Source of the DNA: Hyaloperonospora brassicae
Taxonomy: Eukaryota; Oomycota; Peronosporomycetes; Peronosporales; Peronosporaceae
Reading direction: 5' to 3'
DNA: 64,000 bases
NCBI GenBank assembly: GCA_947650285.1
Contig: CANTFL010000144.1
Coordinates: forward strand, 496,001 to 560,000
Every line of letters starts with the position of its first letter. Within the stretch, counting starts at the first letter, position 1. Both the position numbers and the translations under genes were made by a program. The notes under the pieces were generated by a model, which was not told where the DNA came from, did not search any database, and saw nothing but the letters and a program-made list of their open reading frames with translations. Shown here in pieces: positions 9,190-22,612 of this stretch.

Positions 9190-12100
9190 AATCTAAAATG
9201 TGTTTGCAATGTTATCAATTAAAAAAGAAATTGCGTCCCCATACTAACTTCAATCGAACCATTTGTGCTGATTCTTGAGAGAAGGATATTACATTTTAAG
9301 CTACAAAGGAACACAAAAGTATACATACGCCAGAAAATGTTATGTCCTCAATAAGGCAAATACAGAATGCTTTTGAATTGTTATGTACAAATTCTTCGTC
9401 AAAGTGAACCGTTACGGTCAAGTGGTGGAATAATAAAGCAGAACAGAGCATAATCAAAGTAATTTATGTCTACGCGATAACTTGAAAACCGAAGTTGCGT
9501 ATCTGTCTCATGAAGGGTGGTGGTATTCCGCTAACTTTCAGCGTTTCGTGTGCCAGAATTACAATAGTAGGCTTTCTGTTATTATATACGGTCACGGCTT
9601 AAAGTTGGTTATAAACTAATAAACACAATTTGCATTGTTTTAGGATGTGTTATTGTAGGTAATGTTCGAAAAGCTGCTGAGAACTTATAGGCGATCATTT
9701 TCTACCTCAATTTGGGCTCACAATTAATAGTAGGCGCATGTAGAGGATAAAAAAGCAAATAAACCATTTCATTATGATATTCTACGTAAATTTACAAGTA
9801 AAATAGGTCTAGTCATAAGCTTTTTGATGCAAATTAGTATTACTATTGTAATAGATATCACTACATACTTGTCATAGGCTGTTTAAAGTCTAATTTTTTT
9901 CAGCGATAATAGCATATAACATCGGAAAGGTCCACAACATGTAAAAAGATGGAAGTCAATTTGACTTTTTTCTATACTTCCAGTATAGTGAGAGGACCAG
10001 TCTTTGTCTAATTAATGCCTGTTATAAAATCCAAAACTTTTGAGTCGTTAATGCAATGCGGATGTTGAATGTCGTAAGAAAATTTTCTTGCTTGGCCGCC
10101 GCTGTGGTGTGATCCGAATAAAAAAATGATAGCAAAATCGATGCTATTCAGAAGAAAGATCTTTCGCACACTATAAAATCAACGATAAGTCGCGTCTTAG
10201 CGTGTAGTAATTGAAAGCATCGATAGCTTTCACAGAATATCAATATTTATATCCCTCCTGCTTTTTGGCCTAAACCTTGCTGCAAATGTGCTCGGCTAAA
10301 ATGAGAGTAGGGTCATAATCGTACACACGTATCATTTTAGGAAATACGAAGCTCTATCCACGCTTATTACCCTTTGATCCACAGATTATCATTTTCGAAA
10401 CTTTGACCAAACTTTTTTAGCCCGCATCTTCATTCGGAAGAATACACCCACTCTCTTGTTATAGAGTATTTCATTACGGCTCTTTCCAGTCAACTGGATC
10501 AGTCCTGTTCTTCGAATTGGTCTTGCTGTAGAGATCGAGACGAGTTGCTTGGTTGGATGATAGTGTTACATATGTTCGATCCGTGGCGACTTCAGCATAT
10601 CGCCGGTCGAAAATTTATAAGCCCGATCTGTGCTTCTAGAGTTGACAATGCTTTTATGGATTATAGTATAAATCGCTCCGTCTTCTCATATGTTTATCAT
10701 ATATTCATGGTTCATGTTTAAACGGGTGACTACATTGGTCAATACAGTCGTCTAGTCTCCAGTATCGTTAAGCTACCCATTCGGACACCTTAAAAATGCT
10801 CTCCATGAGATATTCAATTGTCTGAAGCTGAGCACTATGTTCGAGCTGTTCTGATCCAATTTACAATTTCTTTCAACCCCGGGTTACGGCGCTATAACAA
10901 TGACTGATTGCTTAATTCGCACAAACGACTTGACTTGACTTTTCTTTGGATCTATTCCTCACAAAGAAAAACTCACATCAACGCGCTATTAATGATCTAC
11001 ACCTAACCGTTGGACCACTGCAGCACCGACGGGCATTGATTACTTCAAATGACCTATTGGCCGATCTTGCTTCTGCTAAGGTGGCACTTACCTAATAATT
11101 AGAGGAATTTAGCACAGTATGCTTCCAAGCGCAAATTTTTTTTCGACTCTTTAAGCTACAGATCGTTGTTAAGGAAAATTTTACGACATTCCCAAGTTCT
11201 ACACGAATACCGATTTTGTGGACTCGGTCGACTAATTAAATTGGACTTGTTCTAAATTTAAAAATAAGTGGTCTGCTATTGAGTGATTGCTTTTAGGGGT
11301 GATTCCCTAAGGTAGTGGTGCGGTAAACTAATTTTTAAGATGGTGACTGCCGGATTAATCCCCTCAATGAGCAAAATGTATCCTGACGATGACAATCGCA
11401 GTATAATCCCCACAGTAGCTAAAAAACCTGTCACTACCTCTTTAAAACTATGATTACATAATACAGGATATAGTAAATCGTTCTCGTACCCGTTAATACC
11501 TCATCAAACCATCAACTATGTTCGTTTTCCGCAGAACATTACAGTAAAAATTATAAGGCGAATATACGCGGCCACATTGTTTCGCCACAATGAATAATAT
11601 GTGACAAAATTAAGGAACATCGTAGAATGCGAAAGTTAATTATTGCAATGGTCCTACTCTTCGAAGTTTTTAGAGGTAATGAAATTTAAATCTGATTAAT
11701 AAGCATTTTTGCTGCCTCATGCACCGTTTGATAATTAAATTAATCAACAAGAATTCAGTATAAATACTGCTACTTTTCCTTTTCTTTATCGGCTGCGGTA
11801 TAGGTCATCAATTATACACCTTTACATTCTTTTTGAAGAAGGGGTAAATTCTTGTTTGAAGGCCGGTGGCAGTCTAAAGATAGTGAGGATTCGTTTAAAT
11901 TTATTGATTTATAAGGTATAATTATTCTGCTAAAGCATGCGTGTAAGAGCCCAATTATGTCAGCATTAAAAAATATACATCCAGACGCACAAAGGATACA
12001 TACTACTATGGCTGATATTTTAAATGTTGATGAAAAAAACGCGTTTTAAAATTTGCTTTGTTGTGATTTATCGTATCGATAGATCGATCAGGTTCTATAC

Positions 12101-15100
12101 GTTGTTAGAAACAATGTTCTGCATCCCCAACATAAGTACGATGCAGGTTGCTCTTGGTAACACCAACAATAGTTTCTTATGCCTTGTCAGGTCAATATAT
12201 TCCTCTTAATTCGAAGGATGCAAAACAAATACGGATAGTTTTTGCTCGGTAATTTTGCACAAATGACGTCAATAGATCTTATTTTCAGTAAAATTAGGTC
12301 TCTATACCATCTTTCCCACATCTTTGCGCGCGATAATTTTGCAAATTGCTGTAATTATTTGATCGAATTAAATAGGTGAGCTTATAGATATGGTGATACT
12401 GGGTTCAATAAGCACAATATCTGTGGTAACGAGTTCCTTACAAGGAATGGTTTAGGTTTAATCATTCTTTTGTTTAACAAGTGTGCATTATATTGAAATA
12501 TTTAGCCGATACTGTTCGGAGATTATTTAATGTATGCAAATAGACCCATGCAAAATTTATGGTGCAATTACCTAAACTTATGTTGTTCAGTTGATCAGAT
12601 TGCTATAATTAGTAGGATAAGCGCTTGTTACCAACTTGAAAGCTACATAAGTTTATTTTTAGTTTCCATTCAAACGTCATAGAAAATATAATACATGTTT
12701 ATAAAACCTGGCGTGCGCCTGTTTCCTATACAGTACCTTATTGAGGAAGTATTACATGATTTTTTATAAAAAATGGTTCTTATTAAACAATGGGACTGAC
12801 GTAATAAATCTGAAGATTGTATTGTATACAATAAAAAAATCCAAATATATTTATATACTGATTTGTTTGCCATGGCCCCTTTACGGTCAATCAGAACACG
12901 CTTCTCGTGTGTTTAACGGATTTGATAAAAGTTATCGCAACAAGTATCAAATTTAAATTCTTCAGATTAGATATACGGACTTATCGGCTTTCCCAGTCAG
13001 GCCGGACGAAGCTAATAGTTTATAAAATATACCTTACTTGAAACCTTAAAGACATCTATTAGGCAATTAAGAATGAAGTTTTATCCGAATTTGAGCTTTA
13101 GTTAAAGGCCAATCTCCAAACGTTGCCCGTCTTTGCTGCAAACGTTATGCATCCAAGATCCCAGATTAAATATCATGTCGAGTAACCCTTATCTATGCAG
13201 CATCTTTATTCGTTTCGTTTAATCGGTGATACGAATTAATCTGATATCAATTATCTAAATAACGATCGAATTTTACATTTCGGTGCGAGGGTTCTATACA
13301 AGAAGTGCACCCCATGCCTAAGTAATCACTATACTATATCAAGTCGAATACAAAAACACGTAGACTTTACCGTATCGCTAATACTTCGACTTTGTGCTAA
13401 TGCTCTCTTCCCGTATGAATTTTGTCCCTAAAGGTCAGACGAAAAAAACACTAGCAATAGCGTTATCCAAATTTAAGGCCACCGTGCGAACCTGATTGAT
13501 TGTATCATTCAATAACACTATTTAAGCTCCAAATAATCCGAACAGCAATGTTTTGCCGATCTGACGGTTGTATAGCCGTGACTGCAATTTATTTGTCGAC
13601 GTCTGGGACAGTATTATATTTTATTGTCGAAACACGGAAACATGTCCATATCCTGGCCCAAAAGTTCAATATAATTTGTCTAAAATGCATTTTAATAATT
13701 TATTGAAATAATGCTACAATTCGTTGCATTCAGCAAAGGGCTACCCAACAAATTTGCAGACATTCAATTTTGAACAAGATTCTGTTTCTCATTGCAGATG
13801 TGGGCCATTCCAAGATGATTTTGTTTTCTACTACGTAACTAGGTACATTTACACAGCAATAAAAATATAAAGTTCGGCATAGTCGTGTTGTCGTGACTGT
13901 ATAACTAAAAGCTTAAAATAGGTAATGTCTTTACAATTGATATGAAACGAATTCAAGAAGCTTATATCCCGGATAAAGAATTTTGAACGTGTCACATTTA
14001 AATTTGCGCACAAATAATAATACGTACTTTGATGCTCTTTCCTGGAGAAACAGATAGTACTGAACTAATCAGTCGTCAAATCATTCTTGATTGTGTCATT
14101 AAATGTCTGACTTACGGCCATACTTCTGAACACCGTTGCACATGTCTACACGACATCATTGCTAAGCAATATTATAATGCTGGTATCTTTGGCGCAGGAT
14201 CATAATATTTGGATCCTATATTTTTTTCTTACGTAAGCCTCGTCGATAGCGTAAATTTATTAACTTCTTTATTCAGTAACTTTAATAAATGCCTTCTTAT
14301 CTGCAGCTCTTTAAGCTATCATAATTATGAAAGCAAATTATTCTCGAACCAAGAATGATTGAACTTAACGTCAGTCTTTAATCGTGACGGAAGTGTAAAT
14401 TAGTATCTGTGCGTTATTCAAGAAGCTTTCTAAAGTGCATTTGACGCAGCCATATTTTCTCTATAAACGTATCAGCGCTAAATTTAATTTAGAGGTATCC
14501 ACAAATTCATTTGCATTGGCTCCTAATTTAAAATACTGTTAAGTACGTAAACGTTTACCCTAAAGAATTTTCAGGCAATATTAATGACCTACACTGACCT
14601 AGAAACGTTACATAATATTTACGAAGAGACGCCGGAAATTGTATTGCCTTCATATAGGCGAAAGCCCCAGCCTCCGCTATTTTTTAAAATTAAAAACCGT
14701 ACCTATCAGTTTTAAAAAATAGGCATCCATAAAAGCTTACGCATTTCGCGCGCTTTTGTAATTTTTGCCCTGTAAATTGGCGATATATGTGGAAATATAA
14801 TTGAAATCAAGTAAAGGCGTGATTCTTTACTTGACATAGATACCAACTGACATTAAATACCATGCAGAAACGCTTAGATAGCATGCTTTTACACAAATAT
14901 GCTCGGACAATCTACATGATGAAATGTTAAATCATAAATTCTGATTGTCGTTAGCTTCCCACTGTGTACCTAATATATCATCTTTTACAATGACGAGTTT
15001 GGAATGAAAAAGTATATAGATTTCTCACTTATATTACTTTACCGGCTAATTGTGGTCTCCTGATCTTTTCTTACCAGCAATAATACCTTGAGCTTATTAT

Positions 15101-15628
15101 ATTTATTACATAATACAAATGCAAGTCGCGGTCCAATTCAAATATAAAATTATGTGCTATATGCAGGGGTAATAAAATACGGACATTTGGACTATTTACG
15201 GATTTGACGCCGTATATTTTTTTTGAAAGAGCCATAAATACCCTGGTTTGTAAAGAGCATAAAAACATTGGAGGATTGCGATTGGGTGATACTTAAGAGA
15301 AATGGGCGAATGAGAGTGTCCGTGAAAATGTTTGAGTAAATAATGTAATGGACAAGACAAACGTGGTCCCAAAACTGACATCCCTTCAATATCAAAAGAC
15401 CTCTTTCCGTCGCGGCAAACATGGAAACTAAACCCAAATTTTAAGTACCCGCAACAGCCCGTGAAAAAAGCTGATATAGATCATTCGTGAACAAAAAACA
15501 AGCGATGGACTCCCTATCAAAATGACCATTCTTTGAAATCTGGTGATTGAATCTTTTAAGAGAGTACTATGGACCGCACTGTTGTCTCCCTGAAAGATCG
15601 TTCCTGCATTCACTTCGGTCGCGAGAGC
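9190..15628. other. AT-rich block, left part, no genes seen
   Basis: The sequence becomes strongly AT-rich at the edge of repeat D and stays so. The longest frames are 60-80 codons of low-complexity composition with no motif. I see no rRNA, tRNA or tandem array, and no mitochondrial-type gene. Together with 17.5-31.9 kb it forms a 22 kb compositional block unlike the flanking DNA. Confidence 0.6.
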
Positions 15629-17520
15629 ATGCCAGACGCAAAACGTGCGAGAACTACCGAAGCCTAGTACAACTCGGCCCCATTCCAAAAAGACAGCCAC
15701 ACCCAACACCTTAAACAATAGCATCCCAAAAGGTGGTAGGAGCATCAAGACCTTTATACTAGTCTCAATAAGAGGTACTTTAAGCATTTTAATGGTCGTA
15801 AATCACACCTTACATTCACGTGTTGTATTTCAGCAGGTCCCGAGGAAGCATACAATTTATGCGCCAATGGTCGACAAAATTATTGGAGCCATGCTTTGGG
15901 ATCCAGATGAAGTTGAGGGCGTGAGTCGCACAAAGATGATGCAGTCATTCGTTGACATCGCTGACGGGTCTATAGACCTTAGAGATGAAGAAGGTGTTGA
16001 CGGCGGTCGTATAGATATCAGAAACACCTTTCAATTCGCCCTTGCTGTCAAAAATGTGACATCTGCATGACCCTATTTATCAGGGTTTTCGTATTTTTGC
16101 TGTCTACGAAGTCATTAACCGAATTGGCTTCGATTGGGTGTGCTAGTGACGCAAATGTAACCAAGTATGATTGATGTGCTGTTGCCATTGTTGTTTAACA
16201 GATTTCAAAGCCGTTAGAGCAGTCTTGGACGCTCTCGGTTTTCGTTAGATCTGAAGAACACAGATGCACTTCGTTTTTCTACACCCGTCTCCATTTAAAT
16301 ATGCTTAAGTATGATATTCTCAATGCCCATTGTATGGCATTCCAGTTTACAAACAACACATTGGCGAGGTTATGTTCTCGATTGATTGTGAAGTGCTTTA
16401 TGCTGTGTCGCCTCAATGGCGTGACATTATCATTGGCACCTCATCAGATGGCAAAAAATATGATTGGCCGATCAAGCGGTTGTGTCACCGGTTTTCAAAT
16501 TGTTGCAAGGCGCAATTTTATTTATATTTGAAATGGTGCGCACCAGCTGAAAATCGAATTGAACAATATGTACCTTCATTTTGGTGATGACGAGTTTACG
16601 GAGTGTTGACCTTTATCATTTTTTTCATTCGTCGACAGCAGATCCTTAACAGCAAATTAAATGCGGATTGCTTAAATTTTGCTAAATTTAGTTAGGATTC
16701 TATGCGCAAAGTCTGTGGCTGATCTAAGGCCAAACGTGTCCGTTTTTGGGTCTATTTTGCTGAAATAAATATGGTGTAAAGGACGCACAACGACCTTTTA
16801 TAGATTTACGTCATGATAGTTGAAGCTTTTGGAGAACGGTCGACGGTGACAATTAATCAGCTATAATGAATTTTATTACAGAATAAATGCCGAGAAAGAG
16901 ATTTAAGCGTTTGGTATCGCTTTTCATCAAACGCATCGGCGCTAAAGACTCATATCTGGTGGAACGTGATGAGTCAGACACACTGGGCCCGATAGAATGG
17001 ATAGTATAGACTTTAAAGACTTTGCTGCTATTTATGTCGCAGTGGAGAGTTTCATTAATGAATAGTGTCCATCCGTGTCGGGGGCGCTTGCGTTTATGAT
17101 GATCGAGAAGTCCGAGATATTAAGATAGTGTCGCCACTATGGTCACTAATACCATCAACGGTATTGATGAGATTGTGGCTGAGTGAAATCCCAATATTCG
17201 AATCACGAATCAAGTGGACTCAAACTTCCACCCGTTACCCTTCAAGACCTGGTTCTGAATCACAATCTTATAATTTAGTGTGATTGAGAGAAGTCTGAAA
17301 GAGCGCCTACTAGCGTGTTGTACACTCAAACGGATCCACAAGATTGAGCAAGAGCACTACAAGCTATCGAATGCCGTGATATGTGAACCTTTTCTTCAGT
17401 CGACATTAGACCCCTAAAATGGAGATTCTACTTTCCATAAAGCATTAGATGGTTGTCAAAGACAGATCCAAGATCATCAGCTAATCTGTGGTATAGAAAG
17501 TACTGTGTTTTCCGGCATAA
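15629..17520 (+). pseudogene. Decayed hAT-type transposase
   Basis: Starting near ATG 15629 (MPDAKRARTTEA), fragments in shifting plus-strand frames follow the order of oomycete hAT-like transposases. At about 16010-16045 there is GGRIDIRNTFQFALAVK. At about 16200-16290 comes a segment with KNTD. At 16330-16450 there is IPVYKQHIGEVMF, then SPQWRDIIIGTSSDG. In the adjacent frame there follows NMIGRSSGCVTGFQIVARR, matching the 'TSDGA-NMTGR-SGVVTRFQ' block, and then a degenerate version of the 'WCGAHQLDL' motif. IRRQQILNSKLNADC and a partner to 'RW-SM-KV-RWL' extend it to about 16850, and weak C-terminal sequence reaches 17.5 kb. hAT enzymes cut and paste DNA transposons through a DDE-type RNase H fold. 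Many frameshifts and stops make this nonfunctional. I could not identify terminal inverted repeats. Confidence 0.68.
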
Positions 17521-20500
17521 ATTATGCCGAATCTAATTTTTGGATTTAAAAGAAGGTAAAAGACGGTTTTCGCAACAGTATTACCGGCATTTTGATAGAA
17601 AGTGATGCAATGCAAGCCACCAAAAATGCGAGGCCTCATTGCCGGTTTTAAAGTTTAAAAATAGTGATCCACGTTTAATATTTTGGCTAAGCCGTAAACA
17701 ATCCATTTACAATTTATACGATTGAATACGTTTATAAAGAGGCCTGGCTCTAAGCTATATAGGCGATTATACATCATATTTCGGGCTTCTTTTAAGATTT
17801 CGTCATGCTACTTCAAAAACATTGCGGTCCGAGGCAAAAAAAGGATTTTAAAAATTCGAATTGTGTAGTTTAGGCATTTAATTGATTACGATACTTGGGA
17901 ACTCTATCAAAAAATATTAAAAACTAAAATGAGTGATCTGACCGGCAGCAGTAGACGTCAATATGGTGCAAAGAGATAATTAATTGTGGACAATGAGAAA
18001 ACATCTCATTCATATCGAGTAAATTTTGATATTTGAGAATTGGATCTTCATCTCTATATCCACGGTCATTTTTATGAACTTAGAAACTAGTACGGCATTC
18101 GTGTAGGGGGACGCAGATTGTAATTTATCAAAAGATACTCAAAAATTACTGGCCTTACAGTAACAGACATAATAAATTTATAGGTTTTGCGAGCTTACAT
18201 GCTCATGTTTTAATAAAGAGTAATCTGTGCATCTACCAAGAATCATTAGTGCTAGAACATGAGATAACGTTAAAATATGCATTATAAATATTGGAAATGA
18301 AGTTATTCCTTATCTCTTTACTTACATTGCCGTAGAACCACTCGTTATTTTGTATTAATTAATATCATTACTTACTGTGCAGGGTAAAAACTTAAAAAAA
18401 CTAAATATGGTGTTCGTTGGACTAAGATTGCCACGTTTGTTGACTTGATATCGCCACATCTTACGGTTTCGATGTAGATATTCTGGCTTTATGTTTGTTG
18501 ATTTATATTGTGAGTAAATATATAAGCACTAAAAGCCATGCCTATCCTAGAAGTATATGACCACTTCTATCTATACCTAAACTGATGTCGGAACGTGATA
18601 GCTGCTTGCGTTAGCGCTCAACTTTAATAATATATGTATTATTGTCCCAGATCAAAGAACTAATAACCTACACTGATGGTCTTATCTCCAATAGGGATGT
18701 TACATACATAAAACCAAGTGATTCAAAATTAGAGGGTCTTCACATAACAAATACCTTTTTATGAGCTTGAGTCGCTATTTCTGCTACAAAAAGAACTACA
18801 TCTTGTCGAAAATTCGTATCAATCTTGATTCAACAGATTTTTAATACAACCGAATTCCAAATATGTATTGGATTATATGTGAAAATGATAATATTATTTA
18901 AGGAGCACGAAAAGCGATCGTATCATCCATTTAACAATATTCCCTATATTTAAATTGATAATCGACCTACATATTTTTTAGTATCTCACGGTATCATAAC
19001 AGATTATATGGTCTAGATTAGTAGCCAAAGATAATTACGATATTCTTGTACATTAAATTATGCAAGAACCGTTCAATACATTTTTCTATATCGATCTACT
19101 ATTCATATCGGTCCGAGATTTACATCTTTTTATCTGTTTTTACGTATATATTGGATTCACAATTGGAAAACAAATATGTATCATTTTATCACATTCCTTA
19201 TAGACTTCATAGTAAGGTATTATTGACGTCGATATTGTCATTTGTATGCTACTCAAAAACATGGAATCATAAAAATGTCTTGTGCACACATTCATGTATG
19301 CCTTTTTATATATTGTAGTCTGATCAATACATAATTATAACTCGTCATTTGTCGGCATGTTAGAAACACTATAATGCTAGCGTTTCTGACTAATTGATAT
19401 ACACAAGTGGAAGGTCCGATTATATATTTAGCTTCTGATTAGAGCTTGACCTATGACGCGGTGTATAATATGTTAGTTTTTTAATCATTCCATGGAAAGC
19501 GACACATCTCCCTCTCAGCATATGATCCTGTGGTCCGGACTATATTGATTCGTATCTCCAGGCTACTTTTTCCGTAGAATTAATATTCAAGTAATTTATT
19601 TTTATGTATGTTCGACTGTTCCTGATCTACAAGGGCTCATTGACAATGGTCCAGGTTATTTACGTGCAAATAATAATCGGTTACACTGATTCAAAAACTA
19701 TGCATTTTAAAGAAATCGGATATAACGTTATGTTGAATAGATTGCGAGCCACCTTCATCTTGCATTTTTGTGATTCATTTGAAGGACCAGACATTTTCCA
19801 ACGTTTGATTATATTGTTAAATGTACTGTTTAGTAGCGCTGCATTTAATAAGGTAGAAGATGCATTATACTTATAAAAATTTCAGACTCCAATAGATACC
19901 AGAATACACGAACAAGTTCACATCATTACGAGAAAACTAATTAAAAATATTGATTATTTGTGCAACATTAAAGAATTTTGTGTAAAGATATATTTGTTAC
20001 AGGTTTTTTTTCTTAGCAGATATCACCTGGCATTAATAGTAGTATACTTCACTGATCCAAGTCAATACCATACCTTTAAATCTACCATTCTACAAATTGC
20101 TTTATGCCTAGTACCATCGTAGATTAGTACTTAGGAACATAACATTTTGTGTGCAACCATATAAAACAGGTTATTCTATTTTTCTACTAATACATTAAAA
20201 ATATCTGATGGTTTTATTTACGCTTATATTTTAATGATCAACGCCTGAAAACGTTTATTCCTCTCTGACAACATGTATCTTTTGTGTTGCATACCGAATC
20301 GATCGCCGAATTTCAGGTGCGTTTAATTGCATGAAATGTAGATGCTATAAATATTATCATCATAAGCAGTGTTTCTGACATTAAAAAGCAAAGTATAGTG
20401 CAACGACCTTTGTTGGCGTTACAAGTTTGTCCGTATTATTATTTTTTGAATCGGTTAAACACAAAGAAAAACATATTTGACTCGACTAGATCAACATAGA

Positions 20501-22442
20501 CTGCTTCTTCACGGGTTCTATAATGATTTCAGTCTTTTTTAACGTAAACAGATTTTCGTTTATCTTTTCAATAAGTCAGAAAGGTTTATAGTTGCAAAGC
20601 TTAGAAACCTACCTAGACCTATACATGAGAAAGAAAACTCTGAAAATCGACTTTTATAATCATTCGATGAGACCTAATCGGTAATTTTTTGCGGTCGGAG
20701 AAGATGAAGTTTTGTGCCAGGTAAAAAATTAACAGCTAAATTGGATATTCAGTCTTCTTCTTTTTCTAACCCCGCTAGGATGCATTACACATTTAAATAT
20801 CGCAATAAGATAAACTTATATTAGTTGTGTATGTGTAACATGATACTATGATAGTCTAGTGCATATTCAAAGTGAGATCCGGTAATATATGTTTATTGGC
20901 CTTTTAAAAACCAATCAAGTTAGTCCAATTGAATTTTTAGCACGTTCTAAACAAGGCACCTTATCTATATCGATCAGCCATCATATGTTTGCGGCTCGTT
21001 TAGATGGTTATTTTGTCTGAAGAGGCATGCGGCGCCGAACGACAGATCTCTTGCATCGCTAAATTGGATTCTTTTCGTTGCTACTATCATGGTCATGGTG
21101 GACAAAATAATATAAACACCCTGCGTAAAACTGACACGCATGCGTTTTAGTTATTGACAGGCTATCGAGGGCATGATACAAATTTTTTAATGCGCTCGGT
21201 CGTCAGCTATAGGGAACACACTCTCGGTGACTTCAAATACCTATCTCTATGGATGTATAATAAACTTAGTTTATGATCACTTGATGGCGGTATGCAAATA
21301 TATATACTTTGGTCTTGATGGTTATGTATCCAAATTCGAAAAAAATACATTATAATAAGACTATACATATCCATACGCGATAGATCGGGCATAACACCTA
21401 TATTAATTTGGGTCTGGTATGATTACATATGGTATATTTCATCAAAATCTCACATTAAATCATCGTTGTTCCAACGAAATTCTCATCAAGTAATACATTT
21501 ACTTGGCTCGTCGCTTAATCTTGCCACAAATATTATATTGCAATGATGGGACTTCACAGCGATTATCGATTCGATCACTAGATATGCTCTCATGGCTCAA
21601 GCTTAGCATTAAATTTACAAATAACTCACCTATCTGCCTGATTCTTGATCGTAAATGGTAGTAGATGACGCATGGTAAGCTTAATATTATGGTGCTTCTT
21701 CACCCACGCCGTCGATAGTTAGCTATCCTTGAGCATCCTAACTGCTTCATGTTCATTCTTCTCCTAAAGATGGCATTGTAATAACGTCCATAGTATGGCC
21801 TATTGCATTGACGTTGACAGCGCCATGTATTCGACAAATATCGTAATAGGGAAATCGTGCGACCGATTTTGCTTCTATAACGGATGCTTCTGTTGTCACA
21901 ATGAAGTGAAGACACCACTATTTCGTCTCGTATCGATGTCATTAGCCTAAAATTCGTCCCAATGTAAATATGTTATAAGTACATTTATTTAATTCTTTTT
22001 CATCTGTCTTTATGCATTAAATCAACCGGTATACCAATAATTATTTGGCTGTGTGTTAGATACGGGATAGCGCGAACTATCGAAGCACTAGCACTGCAAC
22101 TGCGGGTATCGAGGGGTAATTTCATAAAGTTACATAAAACATGTAACCGCGGACAAATTGGACACGTACGCAATAATTAATCATTGCATATCCACCTAAG
22201 CACATATCTTCTATCTTCTTGGTACTGGGTCTCGCGGTAAGCAGACCGGGAGGCTGTTTCGCGTGTTAAACTGTCCAAAAGATAAAATCGGAAGTGTAAA
22301 TGGCACAATGCATCTTACCACATATTGCTTCCAGGTCGGTATGTTTCGAAAAAAAATTGTGCGCTCTATACCTTATATGGCGTTTTATTGCATTTGTCGA
22401 TATATGGCCGTCAAAAAATATCTTTACACTATCATATACTGT
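17521..22442. other. AT-rich block, middle part, no genes seen
   Basis: Very AT-rich sequence with many homopolymer runs. The 90-codon frames at 19046 and 19604 (plus) have no recognisable domain and look like chance. No repeats from elsewhere in the window recur here. Confidence 0.55.
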
Positions 22443-22612
22443 TAAATGCGTGATGCAGGTGTGGTGATCAGACTCGTATTTTTTGCTGATCCAAAGCATG
22501 AACGCGTAATTATATTTGACACCCATACGCAGCAATTGTATCATCCTTTTTTCATTTGGGTTTTCGTCAAAGGGATCGCAACTTTTTCACTTAGTTCAAT
22601 CTGTTTGATACT
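22443..22612 (+). pseudogene. Possible MULE transposase fragment
   Basis: A plus-strand frame reads DAGVVIRLVFFADPKHERV, then IIFDTHTQQ and FFIWVFVKGIATFSLSSIC. The order and spacing match the catalytic start of MULE/FAR1-type transposases: 'G-V-RLFFAHPKS...VLLFDCTYKTN...PLL-IVGVT---TFSL-FC'. The first catalytic Asp would be the D of IFDTH. Only about 55 residues align, and there is no similarity beyond, so this is a tentative call. Confidence 0.42.
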
